Program-made: the position numbers and the translations under genes
NCBI GenBank assembly: GCA_903871935.1
Contig: CAIQIQ010000053.1
Coordinates: forward strand, 1 to 64,000
Reading direction: 5' to 3'
From: an uncultured Phycisphaerales bacterium
GTDB taxonomy: Bacteria; Planctomycetota; Phycisphaerae; Tepidisphaerales; Tepidisphaeraceae
Length of the DNA stretch: 64,000 nucleotides
Part shown: piece after piece, positions 40,986-48,962 of the stretch
Numbering within the stretch: the stretch's first letter is position 1
Layout of the letters: every line of letters begins with the position of its first letter
Notes under the pieces: model-generated
Databases searched by the model: none
Seen by the model: only the letters and a program-made list of their open reading frames with translations
Told to the model about the DNA's origin: nothing

Positions 40986-41005
40986 ACAACTCTTGTCCGG
41001 CCGCT

Positions 41006-41031
41006 GGGGCGGCGTAAGCCGCCCCCCTTTT
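41006..41031 (+). terminator. Rho-independent terminator of the GH4 gene
   Basis: GGGGCGGC-GTAA-GCCGCCCC, eight perfect pairs with a GNRA-type loop, followed by CCTTTTG. It lies between the convergent GH4 gene and the amidohydrolase gene, and the T-run serves the plus strand. Confidence 0.8.
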
Positions 41032-41040
41032 GTTGGCAGA

Positions 41041-41817
41041 TTATATCGCGCCGACACGCTGCAGCAGGCCGCGGGCGTTGCTGTAGAAGATCTTCTCGAA
41101 GTGCGGAACAAAGCCCAGAGCGGTGAGCGCGGGAATCGTCTGGTCAAGGTTGTCTTGCTGACTGTAGCTGTCGGCACCCCATATAAGTTTCTCGGGCGGA
41201 ACGGAGGCGGTGATGGCGCCGCCCGCGCGCAGAGCCCAAAGGCCCTGGCCCGGCGAGCAGTCCACGTAGGCATTGGGGGCGCGGGTGGTGAGCATGACGG
41301 ATTCGAGCAGTCCCGTGATCCCGCCCATATGGGCGAAGATGAACGGTGTCTCGGGGTGCCGGCGCAGAACCTTCTCGAAGCGGCCGGGCGTGGCGTAGTA
41401 GGCGGCCCAATCCTCGCGGTTCATGCCCTTGCCGGAGCCACCGAGCCAGCCGCAATGGCTTAACACCAGCATGCCCAGGTCGGCGACAGCGTCGAAGAAG
41501 CCGTGAAGGGCCGGATCGTCGGGGAAGTAGCCGATGTTGGGAAACAGTTTCACGATGCGCACGCCCTGGGCGTGGTAGCGTCGAACGGTCTCGATCGCAT
41601 TGGTTCCTTCGCGTGGGTCGGCATACACACCGCCGATCAGCCGGCCGGGATGCCGCTGACAGGCCGCCAGCATTGTGTCGTTGCTGCAATGCATGGTCGC
41701 CATGATCACCGTCATCTCGATGTTGGCCGCATCCATCAGGGCAATGAGGTCACTGCCATCAGAGCCGGTTTTGGGATGGTTGTGAACGTCGATGAGGCGC
41801 GAAGGCATGCCTTCCAT
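41041..41817 (-). CDS. Amidohydrolase-2 family metal-dependent hydrolase
   Basis: 258 residues from ATG 41817, chosen for AGGAG 6-10 bases upstream over the longer frame to 41868. Motifs: I-D-V-H-N-H-P (H-x-H), V-L-S-H-C-G, I-F-A-H-M-G-G and W-G-A-D-S, the ordered metal and catalytic positions of the amidohydrolase-2 / COG2159 barrel. Substrates in this family include aromatic acids, lactones and uronate products. Placement after GH4 suggests a role in sugar-acid catabolism, but this is only context. It resembles in type the partial gene at 1-599. Confidence 0.85.
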   Translation of the reverse strand: MEGMPSRLIDVHNHPKTGSDGSDLIALMDAANIEMTVIMATMHCSNDTMLAACQRHPGRLIGGVYADPREGTNAIETVRRYHAQGVRIVKLFPNIGYFPDDPALHGFFDAVADLGMLVLSHCGWLGGSGKGMNREDWAAYYATPGRFEKVLRRHPETPFIFAHMGGITGLLESVMLTTRAPNAYVDCSPGQGLWALRAGGAITASVPPEKLIWGADSYSQQDNLDQTIPALTALGFVPHFEKIFYSNARGLLQRVGAI

Positions 41818-41900
41818 GAGAAGCTCCTGTATTGGGTTCGCTGCAAGATGTGCTGGGGAGTTTACCACGTGGCGAAGTCACTGGACAGCGGATTCATTTA

Positions 41901-42647
41901 TCATCCCCAGGCGAACTGCCACGCAAGGCGGCACAGCAGTGCCAGGGAGACGCTGGCGGCCATCCAGCGGACCAGCGAGCGGCCGACGCGAATCGTCATG
42001 TGCGCCCCTGCGTAACCGCCAATGAGTTGTCCCGCCGCCATCGGCAGTGCCAGGTGCCAGACGATAGCGCCCTTGAGCGCAAAGGAAACAAACGCCGCGA
42101 GGTTGCTGGCGAAGTTCACCACTTTGGCATTGGCGCTGGCCGCATCCAGTGGATCGCGCCAGAGATAGGCGTAGGTGAGAATCAGGAACGTGCCGGTGCC
42201 CGGGCCAAAGAAGCCGTCATAGCCCGCTATGAAGAAGGCGACGATGATGGCCAACAGCGCCGATCGCTGACGGGGCGCATGGGGTTTGGCCGGCGGGCGC
42301 TGCACGATGACCAGCACTGCGGCGACCGCCAGCAGCACCATGACCAGGGGCGTAAGGAAACGCGAAGAGATCCACGACAGCAGTAGCACCCCCAGCGCCG
42401 AGCCGATCAGAGCAGGCACAAGCGACTCGGCCGCCCGCTTGCGGTCCAGGAGTGGTGATTTCCAGAACAGCCGCAAGGCACTGCCGGAACCGAAAACGCT
42501 CTGGCCCTTGTTGGTGCCGAGGGCGAGATATGGTGGCAGGCCCGCTAGCAGCAACGCTGGAACGGTGAGCAAGCCGCCTCCGCCAGCGATCGCATCAATA
42601 AACCCGGCAATAGCCGCAACGGAAAAGAGAATAAGAGCCAGAATCAT
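41901..42647 (-). CDS. TSUP-family (TauE/SafE) membrane permease
   Basis: 248 residues with seven or eight membrane helices. G-F-I-D-A-I-A-G-G-G-G-L-L-T-V-P-A-L near the start and G-Y-D-G-F-F-G-P-G-T-G-T-F in the middle are the two half-repeat signatures of the TSUP family, and N-A-K-V-V-N-F-A-S-N follows. Members export or import sulfonates, sulfite, thiosulfate or organic acids across the inner membrane. The gene is alone; substrate unknown. Confidence 0.9.
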   Translation of the reverse strand: MILALILFSVAAIAGFIDAIAGGGGLLTVPALLLAGLPPYLALGTNKGQSVFGSGSALRLFWKSPLLDRKRAAESLVPALIGSALGVLLLSWISSRFLTPLVMVLLAVAAVLVIVQRPPAKPHAPRQRSALLAIIVAFFIAGYDGFFGPGTGTFLILTYAYLWRDPLDAASANAKVVNFASNLAAFVSFALKGAIVWHLALPMAAGQLIGGYAGAHMTIRVGRSLVRWMAASVSLALLCRLAWQFAWG

Positions 42648-42740
42648 CGGGGGGACAGGTTAGCCGATGAAGGCATGCGCGAACAGGGAGGGGTGGTCCA
42701 TGGCGACCATCCCGACTCACACGTACCTTGTACCCGCGAT

Positions 42741-44381
42741 CTACATCGGGCCGCCGTCTTGGCCAGAGCGAGGGCAGCGAAGTACGACCACGAATCCCTG
42801 CACATCCTGCTGCTTCTCGCTGCGGAGGGCGGCCTGCTCCAGGGAAAGCAGTTCATAGCCGTGGCGGGCGATAAGTTGTCGCAGGTAGCTCGCCGCATGG
42901 GCATAACGCCGCGTTTGCCGCAGTATGTATCCACCGTCCACCCGTTCATCGTCGGGGATGGCTTCGACCGTGAAGGCGAAGAGACCCTCTGGCCGCAACA
43001 TGCCGGCGATCATCTGGAAGATCGGCGAGAGATCGCCGACGTAGCAAAACACATCGCTGGCGGTAATCAGGTCAAAGCGTTGCGTCAATGCGGTCGAGGC
43101 CCCCAGGAGATCGGCAACAATAAGCCTGTCGTAGATGCCTCGTTCCCGGGCCTTTTCGACCATGGCGGTCGAGAGATCCACGCCGATGAGTTGGGCCGCC
43201 AGGGGTTTGAACAACTGCCCGCACAGACCGGTGCCGCAGCCCAGATCGAGAATGTGCAGGCCATCGGATGGTGCGGCACGGGCGACAGCCTGGAAGATCA
43301 ATTGTGGGGCGCGATAGCCCAGATACTTCGTCAGGTGCTCGTCGAACGACCGGGCATACCGGTCGAAGAGGCGGGCGACCAGCGTGGACGGCGCGGCGGG
43401 TGGCGCTTCGCCCTGGCCCAGCGAGGCCCGTTGGAAGCGAAAGAACTCCGCGTCGACCGTGGCGCCGGCCAGGATCTCGTACTGCGCGGCTGCATCCTTC
43501 AACCGGCCCGCCTTTTCATAGGCCAACGCGAGATCGGCCCGGGCCTCGAGGTACCCTGGACTGGCCGCAAGGGCTTTCTCATAAAGAACAATGGCGTCAG
43601 CCGCCCGGCCGACGCGGAGCAGGATCGCCCCTGCGCCGCAGTTCGCCTCGGGATAGTCCGGATTGAGCTTGAGGGCGCGATCCATGGCCGCGGCGGCGGC
43701 TGTAAAATCGCCCTGCAGCGCCAGCACGACACCTGCGCCGTGGTGCGGCCGGGCGTAGTTGGGAGCAAGCTCAGCGGCACGGGCGAAGGCAGCCACTGCT
43801 GCGGGATATTCCTGGCGGTGCCCGAGGATCTCGCCGCGGACCTGCCAGGCTTCCGCGAGGTCGGGCTTCAGGTCCAAGGCCTTCTGCAAGAACGTCTCGG
43901 CCTCGTCGAACTGCCGACACCGCAGCAGCGACTGGGCCAACGCCACGTACGTATCGGGTTGCCGTGCGCCCAGGTCGATCGCTCGGCGCAAAGCGGCAAC
44001 ACTTTCGCTCCAGAGTCCGCGCCGGTGCAACGCAACGCCCAGGCCGGCGCAGGGTTCCGAGCGATTCGGATCCAGGGCCACCGCCCGGCGGTAGGCCGCG
44101 ATCGCCTGCTCGATTTCGCCCATCGCGAGCCAAGTCTCGGCATAATTGTGCTGATATGCAGCGACGTTGGGCTGCAGCGTCACCGCCCGGCCGGCAAAAC
44201 CGATGCCCAGATCCTTCCTTCCGAGCTGGCAACTGAGGATTCCCAGGACGCTGAACGCTTCGGCGTTGTCGGGGTCGCGAGAGAGCACCTGGCGGCACAG
44301 CGTCGCGGCTTCGCGCAGCTTTCCGTCCCGCTGGTATGCTATCGCCGATTTCACTACCGCAGTATTGTCATGTTCACTCAT
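42741..44381 (-). CDS. TPR-repeat protein fused to a SAM methyltransferase
   Basis: 546 residues from ATG 44381 (a start six codons earlier is possible). Residues ~5-310 are about nine TPR units (A-L-D-P-N-R-S-E-P, D-L-K-P-D-L-A-E-A, K-L-N-P-D-Y-P-E-A mark the turn positions). The C-terminal ~200 residues are a class I methyltransferase with motif I I-L-D-L-G-C-G-T-G-L-C-G and post-I I-G-V-D-L-S-T-A-M. This TPR-then-methyltransferase layout is known in several bacterial groups; the TPR part may choose a protein or glycan acceptor. No signal peptide, thus cytosolic. Confidence 0.88.
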   Translation of the reverse strand: MSEHDNTAVVKSAIAYQRDGKLREAATLCRQVLSRDPDNAEAFSVLGILSCQLGRKDLGIGFAGRAVTLQPNVAAYQHNYAETWLAMGEIEQAIAAYRRAVALDPNRSEPCAGLGVALHRRGLWSESVAALRRAIDLGARQPDTYVALAQSLLRCRQFDEAETFLQKALDLKPDLAEAWQVRGEILGHRQEYPAAVAAFARAAELAPNYARPHHGAGVVLALQGDFTAAAAAMDRALKLNPDYPEANCGAGAILLRVGRAADAIVLYEKALAASPGYLEARADLALAYEKAGRLKDAAAQYEILAGATVDAEFFRFQRASLGQGEAPPAAPSTLVARLFDRYARSFDEHLTKYLGYRAPQLIFQAVARAAPSDGLHILDLGCGTGLCGQLFKPLAAQLIGVDLSTAMVEKARERGIYDRLIVADLLGASTALTQRFDLITASDVFCYVGDLSPIFQMIAGMLRPEGLFAFTVEAIPDDERVDGGYILRQTRRYAHAASYLRQLIARHGYELLSLEQAALRSEKQQDVQGFVVVLRCPRSGQDGGPM

Positions 44382-44403
44382 AGGCCCGCGATCATGCATT
44401 GAG

Positions 44404-47295
44404 CTATACCAAGACGCCCGTAGCCAAATCGTACGTTACGGTCTGCGTATTGCCTTTTGTGCCCACCACGTTAAAGCTGATCTTGGTGAAGTTCAACGAC
44501 AGCGATTCGGTGGGCCGGTCTCCGCCACTGCTCAGCGAGTAGCCGCTGATCAGCACGTTCGAAAGATCCAGCTTGAGGTAGGTCTGCAGTTTGCCGCTGG
44601 CAAAGTCGATCTCAACGTCGCTGGGCGTCCCGCCGAGGGCTTCCTGGAACAAGGAAGCAGAGGCTGAGTCGAGATTCTTGGTAATGATCACCTCGGAGAC
44701 GCTGGGGGCCGAAGCCTCGCGATCGGCCCCACCTGCCGGCGAGCCAATGCCACGGCTGACACCCCACTGCAAGGAGCTCAATTGACTGTCGCCCACGTAG
44801 CCCTTAGCCGTCACATCGCCGACGATGCTGCCGTACTTCATGAAGATGGAGCTTCTGGCCGACGCGGCCGCGGGTGACTGCACCGCCGGGACTTCCGTCG
44901 CGTTGTTCTGCGCCAGGTCATAATCGAAGGACTGCGCAGTGCCCTTGATGTCCACCATATTGAAGCTGATCTTGGTGAAGTTCAGCGACAACGATTCGGT
45001 GGGCCGGTCCCCACCGCTGCTCATCGAGTAGCCGCTGATCAGCACGTTCGAAAGATCCAGTTTGAGGTAGGTCTGCAGTTTGCCGCTGGCAAAATCCAAC
45101 TCAACGTCGCTGGGCGTCCCGCCTAGAGCTTCGCCGAGCAAGGGCGCAGAGGCTGAGTCGAGATTCTTGGTAACGACCACCTCGGAGACGCTGGGGGCGG
45201 AAGCCTCGCGATCGGCCCCGCCTGCTGGCGAGCCAATGCCGCGGCCGACACCCCACTGCAATGAGGTCAATTGAGTATCGCCCACGTAACCTTTTGCCGT
45301 CACATCGCCGGCAATGCTGCCATACTTCATGAAGATGGAACTTCTGGCCGAAGCGGCCGGGGGTGACTGCACCGCCGGCACCGCCGGGACTTCCGTCGCG
45401 TTGTTCTGCGCCAGGTCGTAATCGAAGGACTGCGTAGCGCCCTTGATGCCCACCACGTTAAAGCTGATCTTGGTGAAGTTCAGCGACAGCGATTCGGTGG
45501 GCCGGTCTCCACCGCTGCTCATCGAGTAGCCGCTGATCAGAACGTTCGAAAGGTCCATTTTGAGATAGGTCTGCAGTTTGCCGCTGGCAAAGTCGATCTC
45601 AACGTCGCTGGGCGTCCCGCCGAGGGCTTCCCGGAACAAGGAAGCAGAGGCTGAGTCGAGATTCTTGGTAATGGTCACCTCGGAGACGCTCGGGGCGGAA
45701 GCCTCGCGATCGGCTCCACTCGCGGGCGAGCCAATGCCGCGGCCGACGCCCCACTGCACCGAAGTCAATTGGGTATCGCCCACGTAACCTTTTGCCGTCA
45801 CATCGCCGGCAATGCTGTCGTACTTCATGAAGATGGAGCTCTTGGCCGAAGCGGCCGGGGGTGACTGCACCGCCGGCACCGCCGGGACTTCCGTCGCGTT
45901 GCTCTGCGCCAGATCATAATCGAAAGACTGCGCAGTGCCCTTGATGTCCACCATGTTGAAGCTGATCTTGGTGAAGTTCAGCGACAGCGATTCGGTGGGC
46001 CGGTCTCCGCCGCTGCTCATCGAGTACCCGCTTATCAGCACGTTGGAAAGATCCAGTTTGAGGTAGGTCTGCAGTTTGCCGCTGGCGAAGTCGATCTCAA
46101 CGTCGCTGGGCGTCCCGCCGAGGGCCTCCTGGAACAAAGGAGCAGAGGCTGAGTCGAGATTCTTGGTTATGGTTACCTCGGAGACGCTCGGGGCCGAAGC
46201 CTCGCGACCGGCGGCGCCTGCTAGCGAGCCAATGTCGCGGCTGACGCCCCACTGCAACGAAGTCAATTGGGTATCGCCCACGTAACCTTTTGCCGTCACA
46301 TCGCCGGCAATACTGCCGTACTTCATGAAGATGGAGCTCTTGGCCGATGCGGCCGCGGGTGACTGCACCGCCGGGACTTCCGTCGCGTTGTTCTGCGCCA
46401 GGTCATAATCGAAGGACTGCGCAGTGCCCTTGATGTCCACCATATTAAAGCTGATCTTGGTGAAGTTCAGCGACAGCGATTCGGTGGGCCGGTCTCCACC
46501 GCTGCTCATCGAATAGCCGCTGATCAGCACATTCGACAGGTCCAATTTGAGGTAGGTCTGCGATTTGCCGTTGGCAAAATCCAATTCAACGTCGCTGGGC
46601 GTCCCGCCAAGAGCTTCCTGGAACAAGGGAGCAGAGGCGGAGTCGAGATTTTTGGTAATGACCACCTCGGAGACACTCGGGGCGGAAGCCTCGCGATCGG
46701 CCCCGCCTGCTGGCGAGCCAATGTCGCGGCTGACGCCCCACTGCAACGAGCTCAATTGACTGTCGCCCGCATAGCCTTTTGCCGTCACATCGCCGGCAAT
46801 GCTGTCGTACTTCATGAAGATGGAGCTTCTGGCCAGAGCGGACGGGGGTGACTGCACCGCCGGCACCGCCGGGACTTCCGTCGCGTTGTTCTGCGCCAGG
46901 TCATACTCGAACGACTGCGTATCACCCTTAATGCCGACCTCGGTAAAGCTGATCTTGGTGAAGTTCAGCGACAACGATTCGGTGGGTCGGTCTCCACCGC
47001 TGCTCATCGAGTAGCCGCTGATCAGCACGTTGGAAAGGTCCAGTTTGAGGTAGGTCTGCAGTTTGCCGCTGACAAAGTCGATTTCAACGTCACTGGGCGT
47101 CCCGCCAAGAGCTTCGCCCATTAGCGAAACCGATGCCGAATCGAGACGCTTGCTAACGGTGATCTCCGAGACACTGGGGGCGGAAGCCTCACGACCGGTG
47201 CTGATGAGACCCCACTGGAAGGCGTTCAGCAGAATGTCGCCCGCGTAGCCTTTGGCCGTCACATCGCCGGTGATGCCGCCATATTTCATGAAGAT
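44404..47295 (-). repeat. Six tandem in-frame Hcp-coding repeats (~490 bases each)
   Basis: Units by the codon for the Ile of I-F-M-K-Y: 47295-46822, 46821-46333, 46332-45835, 45834-45337, 45336-44848 and 44847-44404 (474, 489, 498, 498, 489 and 444 bases). The first is the most divergent and has a shorter loop; the last ends without linker. Length steps reflect two linker forms (one or two V-P-A repeats). Confidence 0.9.
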
Positions 47296-47508
47296 TGGAT
47301 CACCTGCAGGGACGGCCGCCAGGGCAGCCGCGACAAGGGAGGTGATCGTCTGGGCAGAAGTAACCGTCTGAATCGCGGCGGCAAGCGGCGATTGCGACCC
47401 CAACTGGAGATAGGCCGGAGACGCGACCCCCACGTTACCGCTGAGCAATATCCGTGGTTCAAGTCGCTCCAGTCCCTTAACTGCAACTCGTGTGGATCTC
47501 GTCTTCAT
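44404..47508 (-). CDS. Exported protein with six tandem Hcp (type VI tube) domains
   Basis: 1034 residues from ATG 47508, preceded by AAAGGGG. Residues 16-23 are L-E-P-R-I-L-L-S, the planctomycete sorting motif. After ~70 residues come six copies of a ~145-residue domain joined by Pro/Ala/Val linkers of 12-16 residues (V-P-A-V-Q-S-P-x-A-A-S-A). Each has I-F-M-K-Y-x-x-I-x-G-D-V-T-A-K-G-Y, an S-V-S-E-(V/I) strand, (I/V)-(T/S)-K-x-L-D-S-A-S, Q-T-Y-L-K-(L/M)-D-L-S-N-V-L-I-S-G-Y and S-G-G-D-R-P-T-E-S-L-S-L-N-F. These are the core strands of Hcp, which forms hexameric rings in type VI secretion. No other type VI gene is present. The copies are close to identical in DNA, so duplication was recent or is kept uniform by gene conversion. 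Confidence 0.88.
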   Translation of the reverse strand: MKTRSTRVAVKGLERLEPRILLSGNVGVASPAYLQLGSQSPLAAAIQTVTSAQTITSLVAAALAAVPAGDPIFMKYGGITGDVTAKGYAGDILLNAFQWGLISTGREASAPSVSEITVSKRLDSASVSLMGEALGGTPSDVEIDFVSGKLQTYLKLDLSNVLISGYSMSSGGDRPTESLSLNFTKISFTEVGIKGDTQSFEYDLAQNNATEVPAVPAVQSPPSALARSSIFMKYDSIAGDVTAKGYAGDSQLSSLQWGVSRDIGSPAGGADREASAPSVSEVVITKNLDSASAPLFQEALGGTPSDVELDFANGKSQTYLKLDLSNVLISGYSMSSGGDRPTESLSLNFTKISFNMVDIKGTAQSFDYDLAQNNATEVPAVQSPAAASAKSSIFMKYGSIAGDVTAKGYVGDTQLTSLQWGVSRDIGSLAGAAGREASAPSVSEVTITKNLDSASAPLFQEALGGTPSDVEIDFASGKLQTYLKLDLSNVLISGYSMSSGGDRPTESLSLNFTKISFNMVDIKGTAQSFDYDLAQSNATEVPAVPAVQSPPAASAKSSIFMKYDSIAGDVTAKGYVGDTQLTSVQWGVGRGIGSPASGADREASAPSVSEVTITKNLDSASASLFREALGGTPSDVEIDFASGKLQTYLKMDLSNVLISGYSMSSGGDRPTESLSLNFTKISFNVVGIKGATQSFDYDLAQNNATEVPAVPAVQSPPAASARSSIFMKYGSIAGDVTAKGYVGDTQLTSLQWGVGRGIGSPAGGADREASAPSVSEVVVTKNLDSASAPLLGEALGGTPSDVELDFASGKLQTYLKLDLSNVLISGYSMSSGGDRPTESLSLNFTKISFNMVDIKGTAQSFDYDLAQNNATEVPAVQSPAAASARSSIFMKYGSIVGDVTAKGYVGDSQLSSLQWGVSRGIGSPAGGADREASAPSVSEVIITKNLDSASASLFQEALGGTPSDVEIDFASGKLQTYLKLDLSNVLISGYSLSSGGDRPTESLSLNFTKISFNVVGTKGNTQTVTYDLATGVLV

Positions 47509-47683
47509 CGCAGGAGCCCCTTTCCTTTGTACTGCGTGCCGTGTGGCATTTTTTGCGGAGATGCGCTAGCAATGTACGCTAGGTCGAAGCAGACTCATAA
47601 GTCAACTTCGCGGCCTTGAATCCCCAGACGAGAGCGTCCAAATCCCTGGGCGTTTGCCCCGATGGATAGTGCGATATACCGAT

Positions 47684-47875
47684 CTAGAAATCGTTTTCCA
47701 CGATGGCAAGATACTCGGCCGTCAGAGGAAAGTCCGTCAGCAGCAGAAACACCCCCATCCGACTCTTCGGCACATCGCCCGTACTGGCCGTCCCCGGAGC
47801 CGCAACTGCCCCACTGCGCACACCGTCAGCATCGAAGAACTTGCACCCGCCATGGAGCGAACGCAGAGCCTTCAT
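47684..47875 (-). CDS. Small hypothetical protein
   Basis: 63 residues from ATG 47875 (a GTG nine bases earlier is possible). Sequence: basic start (M-K-A-L-R-S-L-H-G-G), Gly/Ala-rich middle, then P-K-S-R-M-G-V-F-L-L-L-T-D-F-P-L and E-Y-L-A-I-V-E-N-D-F. The end reads like one beta-helix-beta element of a structured protein, so it could be the C-terminal part of something larger. No family recognised. The rest of 47509-47998 holds nothing else. Confidence 0.4.
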   Translation of the reverse strand: MKALRSLHGGCKFFDADGVRSGAVAAPGTASTGDVPKSRMGVFLLLTDFPLTAEYLAIVENDF

Positions 47876-47998
47876 CGCGGACACTCGACCCCACCTGCGC
47901 GGAACCAGGTTTCCTATCGTCTAGATCAAGAAGCGGCCGGGGGCTCCCTTGCCCACCGGCCGCTCGTGTGCGAATCCTTTCGCTACTTCCTTGTTCTG

Positions 47999-48859
47999 TT
48001 ACGCCTCCAACTTGCCGTCGAGCAATTCCCCCAGGAACTGGGCGAGCCCGTCCTCGGTGTTCTTTCCGATAACTCGATCGGCCACTTCCTTCAGTTCCGG
48101 CCGGGCATTCCCCATCGCGACTCCTAAGCCGCTGTGCTCGATCATGTGCAGATCATTCATGTCATCGCCAACGGCAATGACACGATTGGCATCGATCTTG
48201 TGCCGGCGGATCACGAAGCTGATCCCTTCCCACTTGCTCACGGCCGGATCAAAGACCTCCAGCACCTCGCAGTTGGCACCGGGCACGCGCAGGCGATGGA
48301 CCATCGCGCGGTCGCCGAAATGCTTCTGCAAGAGAGTCACAATGGGCTCCATCTCCGCAGATTCTGCACAAATACCCACGCGAAGCGTGTGGCGATGGTG
48401 AAAATCGGCCAGGTCCGGCACGTACTCGATCGCCATCTTCATGGCGGCCATCCAGCGCTCCGACGCCGGCCTGATTGGCAGGTCACGACTGATCAAATAA
48501 TCAAGCCCGGTCTCGCAAGTGTCCTGCAAAGCCATGGCGGCATGCCCCAGCGACTCCAAGATGCGGCAGGCATCGGCCGCCACCTGCGGATGCATGGTGG
48601 TGCGATGCAGCGTCTTGCCGGTATTGGTGTCGATGATCATGGCTCCGCCGACGAACACACACTCGGTCTTGATGCCAAGCTTCTCAAGGTGCGACCGGCT
48701 CTCAGTATGGTTCCGGCCGGTGGCAAGGCACAGGCGATACCCGGCCTTGGCCACTTCATTAACCGCCTTGATCGTCCGCGGCGTGAGGGAGCCGTCCGGC
48801 AGCAACAGCGTGCCATCCAGATCAAGAACGACCATCTGGTATCGGCGCTGACCTGTCAC
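47999..48859 (-). CDS. HAD-superfamily Cof-type phosphatase
   Basis: 286 residues. Motif I is V-L-D-L-D-G-T-L-L (nucleophile Asp and acid/base Asp), motif II lies in L-A-T-G-R, and motif IV is G-D-D-M-N-D-L-H-M-I with the Mg-binding acids. A C2B-type cap of about 120 residues sits between. These features and length define the Cof/YbiV/YidA group, which dephosphorylates sugar phosphates, flavin precursors or similar in the cytosol. Substrate not predictable. It shares its strand with the antiporter gene but is separated from it by about 100 bases. Confidence 0.9.
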   Translation of the reverse strand: MTGQRRYQMVVLDLDGTLLLPDGSLTPRTIKAVNEVAKAGYRLCLATGRNHTESRSHLEKLGIKTECVFVGGAMIIDTNTGKTLHRTTMHPQVAADACRILESLGHAAMALQDTCETGLDYLISRDLPIRPASERWMAAMKMAIEYVPDLADFHHRHTLRVGICAESAEMEPIVTLLQKHFGDRAMVHRLRVPGANCEVLEVFDPAVSKWEGISFVIRRHKIDANRVIAVGDDMNDLHMIEHSGLGVAMGNARPELKEVADRVIGKNTEDGLAQFLGELLDGKLEA

Positions 48860-48962
48860 CGGCGACGACCTCTTGAAACAAAACAGGCTTCCCCTATCCC
48901 TAGAAGGAAACCCTCACCGCAAACAACACTACATACCACATATAGCGAGTTTGCCGGAGGGA

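Noticed and set aside
39795-41273. Long minus-strand open frame (492 codons)
   Set aside because: Antisense to the GH4 gene and runs through its terminator; no protein-like pattern.
42675-44402. Long plus-strand open frame (575 codons)
   Set aside because: Antisense to the TPR-methyltransferase fusion, whose motifs are clear.
44404-47508. Regular direct repeats, considered as CRISPR or satellite DNA
   Set aside because: The units are ~490 bases, in one open frame, and encode Hcp-like domains.
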